From the NCBI GenBank assembly GCA_003526525.1, contig DPVV01000106.1, positions 1-8,581 of the forward strand: 8,581 nucleotides of DNA, read 5' to 3'. Origin of the DNA: Lachnoclostridium phytofermentans. Lineage in GTDB: Bacteria; Bacillota; Clostridia; Lachnospirales; Lachnospiraceae. The translations under genes were made by a program, and so were the position numbers. Below, one piece after another: positions 1-3,952 of the stretch (its first letter is position 1; every line of letters starts with the position of its first letter). A model generated the notes under the pieces. That model did no database searches, had not been told where the DNA came from, and worked only from the letters and a program-made list of their open reading frames with translations.

Positions 1-81
1 AACTATCTGTGGTGCCAAAAGACGATTTCTCGCTTTTATTGCATTATCTTTCGCTTTTATTGCATTATCTATCTCTTTCAT
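1..81 (-). CDS. Partial CDS, N-terminus only (possibly LUD/DUF162-type protein)
   Basis: The reverse strand has an ATG at 81-79 preceded by a strong GGAGG ribosome binding site (92-88, 6-nt spacer), and the frame stays open to the window edge. The 27 visible residues begin MKEIDNAIKAKDNAIKAR and continue NRLLAPQIV. The start is lysine-rich and helical, with a seven-residue duplication (DNAIKAK/DNAIKAR) encoded by a 21-bp tandem DNA repeat. The 'AR-N-LL-x-x-x-IV' pattern resembles the beginning of clostridial LUD-domain (DUF162, lactate-utilisation-like) proteins, but this is a weak impression from a short stretch and should not be taken as an assignment. It is divergent from the Crp/Fnr regulator and may be its target. 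The coding call is well supported by the ribosome binding site and position; the function is not. Confidence 0.7.
   Translation of the reverse strand, partial: MKEIDNAIKAKDNAIKARNRLLAPQIV
30..70. repeat. 21-bp tandem direct repeat, two copies
   Basis: The 20-base unit TCGCTTTTATTGCATTATCT occurs identically at 30-49 and 51-70, giving a 21-bp period. The period is a multiple of three, so the repeat duplicates seven codons inside the partial minus-strand gene and keeps frame. The near-perfect identity suggests a recent slippage or duplication event. Confidence 0.9.
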
Positions 82-130
82 TATTATCCTCCATTCCGAT
101 ATTAGATTATCATTAAAACTTCTTGTATAT

Positions 131-150
131 TCATACTAAGCATAGTATGA
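131..150. promoter_or_regulatory. Perfect inverted repeat, candidate Crp/Fnr-family operator
   Basis: TCATACTA at 131-138 and TAGTATGA at 143-150 are perfect reverse complements separated by AGCA. The 20-bp site lies midway between the divergent partial gene (start at 81) and the regulator gene. Symmetric sites of about this size suit dimeric Crp/Fnr proteins, so autoregulation or control of the divergent gene is a reasonable inference. TAGTAT at 143-148 could serve as a weak -10 for the regulator gene. I see no well-matched -35. Confidence 0.5.
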
Positions 151-166
151 TTGAAACAAAAAGTAT

Positions 167-180
167 GTTGCACATGCAAC
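167..180. promoter_or_regulatory. Second perfect inverted repeat next to regulator RBS
   Basis: GTTGCACATGCAAC is a 14-bp palindrome (6-bp arms, 2-nt centre) that ends directly before the GAGG ribosome binding site at 181-184. The TTGCA/TGCAA arms resemble half-sites of Crp/Fnr-type regulators, though the spacing is shorter than the classic FNR box. It could be an operator for autoregulation. It would lie inside the coding region if the upstream TTG start at 151 were used. Confidence 0.35.
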
Positions 181-192
181 GAGGATAATTTT

Positions 193-870
193 ATGAACGA
201 CTTAGATTCTTTATCCCAATCCCGTTTATTTTCAGGGATTGCTCCGAATGATATTCAAAAAATGCTTAACTGTTTGTCTGCCACACAAAAAGAATATGCA
301 AAGGACGAAATGATTGTCCGAGAGGGTGATTTAGTTAATGATATTGGTATCATATTGCACGGTATCGCCCAAAGCACCAAATTGAGTATCTCAGGGAAAC
401 AAATTATTGTATCGCTTCATTCTCCGGGGGGATATACCGCCGTTTTAACAGCAGCTAGTCGCGGACGAAAGTGCCCTATGTCAGTAAGGGCATTAGAGCC
501 GCTTACAGTTCTCTTTATTCCTGTCAAAAACATATTGAGCCGCTGTGCAAAACTTTGTACGGTACACGAACAATTACTCGGCAATCTTTTTGATAGTATT
601 GCAGAACGAGCATTAGAATTACATGATCGTAATGATTGTCTGATTATGCCCACTATCCGCGACAAGGTATTGACTTATTTAATAAGAGTTAGCCGCGAAG
701 TTGGAGAGCAAACTTTTTCAATTCCTTTTGATAGAGAGGCTCTAGCCGAGTATTTGAATGTAGACCGTAGTGCCCTATCCAGAGAGCTTGCATGGATGAA
801 ACGCGATGGTTTAATTGACTTCTATAAAAACGAATTCAAGCTACTTCGCATAAAAATACCTGTAATGTAG
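193..870 (+). CDS. Crp/Fnr-family transcriptional regulator
   Basis: Cytoplasmic DNA-binding regulator, 225 aa from the ATG at 193. A cyclic-nucleotide-binding-type beta-roll covers about residues 12-125 (LFSGI, a REGD turn, a SPGG loop). A long dimerisation helix follows, then a Crp-type winged helix-turn-helix at about 155-222 with the segment REALAEYLNVDRSALSRELAWMKRDGLI; the SRE part should form the recognition helix. The pocket around SPGGYTAVLT lacks the usual cAMP-contacting Glu/Arg-Ser set, so the effector is probably not cAMP. Start choice: GAGG at 181-184 lies 8 nt before ATG 193, whereas the in-frame TTG at 151 has no ribosome binding site. The longer form would add an N-terminal CCxC motif. 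It is divergent from the partial gene on the left, a likely target. Effector and regulon cannot be read from sequence. Confidence 0.9.
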   Translation: MNDLDSLSQSRLFSGIAPNDIQKMLNCLSATQKEYAKDEMIVREGDLVNDIGIILHGIAQSTKLSISGKQIIVSLHSPGGYTAVLTAASRGRKCPMSVRALEPLTVLFIPVKNILSRCAKLCTVHEQLLGNLFDSIAERALELHDRNDCLIMPTIRDKVLTYLIRVSREVGEQTFSIPFDREALAEYLNVDRSALSRELAWMKRDGLIDFYKNEFKLLRIKIPVM

Positions 871-888
871 ATAGTAATTTCATTAATT

Positions 889-935
889 AAAAATAACTCC
901 ATAGGGTAACCACTACTTTGGTCTACCTATGGAGT
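889..935 (-). terminator. Intrinsic terminator for HEAT-repeat gene
   Basis: Arms ACTCCATAGG (896-905) and CCTATGGAGT (926-935) pair perfectly over 10 bp. A small inner ACCA/TGGT stem can form in the loop. On the minus strand the stem is followed by TATTTTTAATT, a U-rich tail, 18 nt past the HEAT gene stop. On the plus strand the tail is only ATATAAATT, so termination of the converging regulator transcript here would be weak. Confidence 0.8.
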
Positions 936-953
936 ATATAAATTACCTTCTTA

Positions 954-1298
954 TTATCTATTACGAATTTGATTCAGTGAATTCAATACAGCATCTCGCA
1001 ATTTTGAATTTTCTGACGGAACTTTCTCTAATAATAAGTGCAGTGTTGATGTAACATGATCAGTTCCGACTTTTCCAAGTGCTGAAAGTGCTGCAATCTG
1101 CACTTCTTCCTCATTACCTTCTAAGATCGCTAATAATAGATTAACCGATTCATCGGATTTGGAATCTCCACATGCCTTTGCCAAACAAATTCTTGTATTA
1201 GCATCAGAATATAGATATTTTCCCCTTAGTTTCTCCCATTGTTTTTTCCGAACCAAATGTTGCATTTTTTCTTCAGTGCTTCCACCAATACCAAACAT
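954..1298 (-). CDS. Small HEAT-repeat protein
   Basis: A 114-aa soluble protein built from alpha-helical repeats. After a short N-terminus (MFGIGGSTEEKMQHLVRKKQ) come about three HEAT-like helix pairs: residues 33-61 (ICLAKACGDSKSDESVNLLLAIL), 64-92 (EVQIAALSALGKVGTDHVTSTLHLLL, the clearest HEAT unit) and 97-112 (LRDAVLNSLNQI). Such repeats normally give a binding surface; no catalytic motif is visible and the partner is unknown. Start choice: GAGGG at 1310-1306 lies 7 nt before this ATG, whereas the in-frame ATG at 1328, ten codons upstream, has no ribosome binding site. The gene has its own promoter and leader, so it need not be co-transcribed with the MATE gene upstream, although both run the same way. 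It ends at the terminator near 900. Confidence 0.8.
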   Translation of the reverse strand: MFGIGGSTEEKMQHLVRKKQWEKLRGKYLYSDANTRICLAKACGDSKSDESVNLLLAILEGNEEEVQIAALSALGKVGTDHVTSTLHLLLEKVPSENSKLRDAVLNSLNQIRNR

Positions 1299-1330
1299 AC
1301 TTAAGCCCTCTTTCCTTTGTACTTTCATAA

Positions 1331-1347
1331 TATTTGATTATCAAATA
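1331..1347. promoter_or_regulatory. 17-bp perfect palindrome in HEAT gene leader
   Basis: TATTTGATTATCAAATA is a perfect inverted repeat (8-bp arms around one base). It lies between the proposed promoter and the ribosome binding site of the HEAT gene. The short centre suits a protein operator better than an RNA hairpin. The TTGAT/ATCAA half-sites look FNR-like but the 3-nt spacing is too short for an FNR box. It overlaps the next palindrome by five bases. Confidence 0.5.
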
Positions 1348-1361
1348 AGTTACACTTATTT
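1343..1361. promoter_or_regulatory. 19-bp perfect inverted repeat overlapping the previous one
   Basis: AAATAAGT (1343-1350) and ACTTATTT (1354-1361) pair perfectly around TAC. Bases 1343-1347 are shared with the palindrome at 1331-1347, so on RNA only one of the two could form, while on DNA they could be two adjacent operators downstream of the promoter. Confidence 0.5.
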
Positions 1362-1375
1362 AGTAGCCACCTTAA

Positions 1376-1403
1376 AGTATAGCACTTATAAAATAAAAAG
1401 CAA
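1376..1403 (-). promoter_or_regulatory. Candidate sigma-A promoter for HEAT gene
   Basis: On the minus strand TTGCTT (1403-1398) and TATACT (1381-1376, five of six consensus bases) are spaced by 16 nt. Transcription would begin near 1369 and run through the two palindromes before the start codon at 1298. The -35 box overlaps the weak hairpin at the end of the MATE gene. Confidence 0.5.
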
Positions 1404-1427
1404 ATATTAGGAGATGACCTGCTTTTT
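1390..1427 (-). terminator. Weak hairpin terminator candidate at MATE 3' end
   Basis: On the minus strand AAAAAGCA (1427-1420) pairs with TGCTTTTT (1402-1395) across a 17-nt loop that includes the MATE stop codon, with possible inner GG/CC pairing. It is followed by ATTTTAT. The stem is A-U rich, so it is probably leaky. Confidence 0.35.
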
Positions 1428-2762
1428 CCAAACGCCCATTTTGTAGATAATCCACAAGATTACTGCTGAGATTCCATTGCTAACTACTACGGCATACCAG
1501 ATACTTTGTACACCCATATGAAGTAACCGTTCGCATACGAATAACGTTGCTAGTCGGAATACCCATAGCCTAGTTGCATCAATTGTCATGTTAATCATTG
1601 TATGCCCGGAGCCTTGATGCAAGCCATTCGTTGTTGTATAAATTCCGTTTGTAAAGCACCAAAATGCCATTAATTGAAGGAACTGTGTACCTAAGCGAAT
1701 TACCTCTGGATCATCACTAAAGATACGCACAATCGGCTCTGAGACAGCATCTCTCGATAAAATTAGTCCACCAACAAATAAGAAAATAACTGCAATTCTT
1801 CTTGCTAATAAATAAGCTTTTTGAGCTCTAGCCTGATCCCTTGCACCAACACATTGGCCAACAATGGTTGCAACCGCAGAACCCATAGCATTCGCAGGCA
1901 TCGTAATTAGTCCATTAACACGGTTACCAATACCATAAGCACTAACCGCGGTGGAGCCATATTTAATTACACTGGAAGTCATCAATAAAAATCCTAATTG
2001 CATGGTACTTCCACCAATCGCAGTTGGTAACCCTATTTTTGCTATTGATTTTAATTTGTCTTTCTGAAGCTTTAAGCTTTCTTTCGTTATATAAAGAGAT
2101 TTCTTATTATCACATAGGCTATATAATGCAATTAACGCACATGGAACCTTCGCTAATAAAGTAGCTAATGCTGCACCCGCGACACCCCAGCCAAATACTA
2201 ACATAAAAAGAGGGTCTAATATCATATTTAAAGTAATACCTAGCAGATTTAAAAACATTGGTCTTACAGTGTCACCCTGCGATTGATTTACCGCAGTAAA
2301 GATATTTATGGTAAATAAAAATGGCATATCCAATATGACAATTCGTAAATATGTAACTGCCATGTTATAAAATGACTGACCACCCGCCAGCCATCCAACC
2401 AACGCTGGAGTTAATAAAAAGCATATAGCTGAACACACAACCGAAAATATCATACAAGAAGCAAACAACTGTCCCACCATTGATTTTGCATTCTTTTCAT
2501 CTTTGGCACCTAGGTACTGCGATATTAATATAGCACCAGCTACCGTAATACCAGTACCAAAATTAACAATGATATTCTGAATCGGAGTTACTACCGTTAT
2601 TGCTGACTGTGGGTCTGTACCAATTTTACCAAGCCAATAGGAATCTGTAAGATTATACATTGTTTGAATAAAATTGTTCACCACAATTGGTATGGCTAGC
2701 ATTAATATTGCTTTCCATAAGGTTCCCTTAAGTAAATAGTCTTTGTTTTCTTTCATTCGCAT
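1407..2762 (-). CDS. MATE-family multidrug/sodium antiporter
   Basis: Inner-membrane secondary transporter of the MATE (NorM/DinF-like) family, which exports organic cations or drugs in exchange for Na+ or H+. The 451-aa length is typical. It has two homologous six-helix lobes: lobe one about 15-212, lobe two about 240-442, joined by a charged loop (KKSLYITKESLKLQKDKLK). Family marks include PIVVNNFIQTMYN near the start, the QSQGDTVRP loop (160-168), NMILDPLFM (179-187), GVAGAALAT (193-201), VGARDQARAQKA after helix eight (305-316) and the QGSGHT loop (383-388). Substrate cannot be read from sequence. The start at 2762 follows a modest GAGAGA-type site; the ATG two codons later is an alternative. 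It has its own operator-controlled promoter, so it appears to be an independently regulated unit. Confidence 0.93.
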   Translation of the reverse strand: MRMKENKDYLLKGTLWKAILMLAIPIVVNNFIQTMYNLTDSYWLGKIGTDPQSAITVVTPIQNIIVNFGTGITVAGAILISQYLGAKDEKNAKSMVGQLFASCMIFSVVCSAICFLLTPALVGWLAGGQSFYNMAVTYLRIVILDMPFLFTINIFTAVNQSQGDTVRPMFLNLLGITLNMILDPLFMLVFGWGVAGAALATLLAKVPCALIALYSLCDNKKSLYITKESLKLQKDKLKSIAKIGLPTAIGGSTMQLGFLLMTSSVIKYGSTAVSAYGIGNRVNGLITMPANAMGSAVATIVGQCVGARDQARAQKAYLLARRIAVIFLFVGGLILSRDAVSEPIVRIFSDDPEVIRLGTQFLQLMAFWCFTNGIYTTTNGLHQGSGHTMINMTIDATRLWVFRLATLFVCERLLHMGVQSIWYAVVVSNGISAVILWIIYKMGVWKKQVIS

Positions 2763-2820
2763 AGCTACACATCTCTCTCATCACTTTTTGTACTTTCCTT
2801 ACGTATTCTTCTTATAAGTT

Positions 2821-2849
2821 ATTGTAATCACTTACAGCGATTAAAGCAA
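2821..2849 (-). promoter_or_regulatory. Sigma-A type promoter of the MATE gene
   Basis: On the minus strand TTGCTT (2849-2844) and TACAAT (2826-2821, five of six consensus bases) are separated by exactly 17 nt. Transcription would start near 2814, leaving a leader of about 50 nt before the ATG. The inverted repeat at 2823-2836 covers the spacer and most of the -10, so a bound repressor would block the polymerase. Confidence 0.65.
2823..2836. promoter_or_regulatory. Operator 1 of MATE promoter (cre/LacI-like)
   Basis: On the minus strand TGTAAGTGATTACA has TGTAA/TTACA arms around four bases. It differs at one base from operator 2, with TG in place of the central CG, and so is a near-match to the CcpA catabolite-responsive element pattern. 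It overlaps the -10 region, a standard position for repression. Confidence 0.6.
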
Positions 2850-2918
2850 TGGTAAAAGTCTTATACGCTATATTTCCATAAAAAATCTAAGAAGTACTAG
2901 CAAAAAATCTGTACTTTT

Positions 2919-2932
2919 TGTAATCGCTTACA
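2919..2932. promoter_or_regulatory. Operator 2 upstream of MATE promoter (cre/LacI-like)
   Basis: On the minus strand TGTAAGCGATTACA matches the cre pattern TGWAANCGNTNWCA at every position, including the central CG typical of LacI/CcpA-family sites. It lies 96 bp upstream of operator 1, roughly nine helical turns, so the pair could support DNA looping. Whether CcpA or a local LacI-type protein binds cannot be told here. Confidence 0.6.
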
Positions 2933-3061
2933 TTCCATTTTAGGTTCAAAACTAGCCTATGATTACTTTAATATCATACACTTCAAAGTCATATCATCCG
3001 TAAAAAATTATTTTTTTTATTTTATGAGTAGGGATTTATTGCGTGAATATTAAAGCTATAC

Positions 3062-3118
3062 GTGAACACTCCCACCACTTAAATCAACAAAGTTAATTTT
3101 GAAGTGGGGGCTTCTTTA
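3062..3118 (-). mobile_element. Orphan IS200/IS605-like right end with omega-RNA-like tail
   Basis: On the minus strand the segment runs GAAGCCCCCACTTC, a loop, AAGTGGTGGG, then AGTGTTCAC. Paired CCACTTC-type and GAAGTGG-type arms ending in TTCAC are what I recall of the right ends of many IS200/IS605 tnpB elements, where this hairpin is also the 3' part of the TnpB guide (omega) RNA. The loop has further near-perfect pairing (AAATCAAC against GTTAATTT, plus strand). There is no tnpA or tnpB in the window, so this is either a solo remnant or the end of a tiny non-autonomous element. The resemblance is from memory of the family; no alignment was run. Confidence 0.45.
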
Positions 3119-3148
3119 AAGCAGTTGTATTAAAGTTTCCACTTAGCA

Positions 3149-3171
3149 CGTATAATAATGTTAGGTATACG
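3149..3171. repeat. Small hairpin, possible left end of a mini-element
   Basis: CGTATA (3149-3154) and TATACG (3166-3171) are perfect reverse complements with an 11-nt loop. On the minus strand the hairpin begins immediately after TTTTTTAT, a plausible IS605-type target motif, and ends 31 nt before the right-end-like hairpin. This layout of two terminal hairpins would suit a roughly 110-bp IS200/IS605-derived mini-element. The hairpin itself is clear, the role is speculative. Confidence 0.3.
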
Positions 3172-3192
3172 ATAAAAAATTCGCTACCTCAA
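3164..3192 (-). promoter_or_regulatory. Possible promoter reading through the IS605-like hairpin
   Basis: On the minus strand TTGAGG (3192-3187) and TATACC (3169-3164) each match four of six consensus bases at the ideal 17-nt spacing. A transcript would start near 3157 and include the omega-RNA-like hairpin, giving a small RNA or a long MATE leader. In an AT-rich region such a match can arise by chance. Confidence 0.3.
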
Positions 3193-3210
3193 AACATTTT
3201 ATTTTATAAT

Positions 3211-3249
3211 AAAAAAGGATAACGCATCGTTTGTATACACGTTATCCTT
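3211..3249 (-). terminator. Intrinsic terminator of the clpP-clpX-lon-engB cluster
   Basis: AAGGATAACG (3215-3224) and CGTTATCCTT (3240-3249) pair perfectly over 10 bp with a 15-nt loop. On the minus strand the stem runs straight into a T run (TTTTTTATTA). It lies 43 nt past the engB stop. The plus-strand side (CTTCTTTTCT) is also T-rich, so it may work in both directions. Confidence 0.88.
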
Positions 3250-3292
3250 CTTTTCTAATCAATTGGCGATCCAATTCACATGTCATGAATTA

Positions 3293-3898
3293 TTACTTAT
3301 TTTCTGTCTCTGGAACTTCTAAAAACTGTTCAATACATCTCCAGATATCATCTCTTCCTTCTTTGGATAAAGAGGAAAAAGGTATGATCTTTGTATTTGC
3401 TCCTGCGCACAAACCAGTACGTACCATTTTAATATGTTTATCTCTCTGGCTACGATTAATTTTATCAAGCTTTGTTGCTATAATCACTGGTTCAAATCCA
3501 TTATGAACAATCCATTCATACATATCTTTATCGTTTGCAGAAGGCTCATGACGAATATCGATCAGTAGGAATATTACTTTTAACTGTGTGGAAGTTCGTA
3601 AATATTTCTCAATCATTTTTCCCCATTTTGCTTTTAGCTCTGTAGATACTTTTGCATATCCATATCCCGGGAGATCTACAAAATATAATTTTTCATTGAT
3701 ATGATAAAAATTAATAGTTTGTGTCTTTCCTGGCTGGGAAGAAGTTCTAGCAAACGACTTTCTATTCATTAACCCGTTAATTAATGAGGATTTTCCTACA
3801 TTCGATTTTCCAGCAAAAGCAAATTCTGGTTGAGTATTCACTGGTAACACACTGGTTACTCCACATACCGTTTCCAAATCCACTTGGTTTACATTCAT
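3293..3898 (-). CDS. engB: Ribosome-biogenesis GTP-binding protein EngB/YsxC
   Basis: Essential small GTPase of the TrmE-Era-EngA-EngB-Septin group, involved in late assembly of the large ribosomal subunit. At 201 aa it is full length and single-domain. All G motifs are present: G1 GKSNVGKSS (30-38), G2 in GKTQTI with Thr59, G3 DLPGYG (75-80), G4 TKLD (142-145) and G5 FSSLSKEG (174-181). GAGGAG lies 7 nt before the ATG. It follows lon after 54 nt without an obvious terminator, the usual Firmicute arrangement, so co-transcription is likely; the strong terminator comes 43 nt after its stop. The gene is also called ysxC or yihA. Confidence 0.96.
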   Translation of the reverse strand: MNVNQVDLETVCGVTSVLPVNTQPEFAFAGKSNVGKSSLINGLMNRKSFARTSSQPGKTQTINFYHINEKLYFVDLPGYGYAKVSTELKAKWGKMIEKYLRTSTQLKVIFLLIDIRHEPSANDKDMYEWIVHNGFEPVIIATKLDKINRSQRDKHIKMVRTGLCAGANTKIIPFSSLSKEGRDDIWRCIEQFLEVPETENK

Positions 3899-3952
3899 AA
3901 TTTTCTCCTCATTTCTCGGCTCCTGTGTTGTAATCGTTCCATCACGACAGAG

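Larger units (their letters stand above)
2763..3292. other. 530-bp gap without a protein gene, MATE upstream region
   Basis: Reading both strands I find no open frame with a convincing ribosome binding site. The content, from the MATE side, is: 5' leader, a promoter with overlapping operator (2821-2849), a second operator (2919-2932), a direct repeat ATATCAT at 2971-2977 and 2991-2997, an A/T-only stretch near 3003-3023, the IS200/IS605-like end (3062-3118), a second small hairpin (3149-3171), a possible promoter (3164-3192) and the engB terminator (3211-3249). Confidence 0.8.

Noticed and set aside
417..665. Minus-strand open frame inside the Crp/Fnr regulator gene
   Set aside because: It lies wholly antisense to a well-supported gene, has no ribosome binding site, and its translation has no recognisable features.
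1299..1328. Longer HEAT protein starting at the ATG at 1328
   Set aside because: There is no ribosome binding site before it, while the downstream ATG has GAGGG at ideal spacing within these codons.
3042..3095. Plus-strand 17-codon frame starting at a GTG after AGGGA
   Set aside because: It is very short, runs into the IS605-like hairpin and shows no coding character; the apparent ribosome binding site is likely chance.
2763..3200. A known riboswitch (for example guanidine-type) ahead of the MATE gene
   Set aside because: I could not recognise any conserved aptamer core; the structures present are explained better by operators and the IS605-like hairpin.
3231..3506. Plus-strand open frame over the engB 3' end and terminator
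   Set aside because: It starts inside the engB terminator loop and is antisense to conserved engB codons, so it is a shadow.
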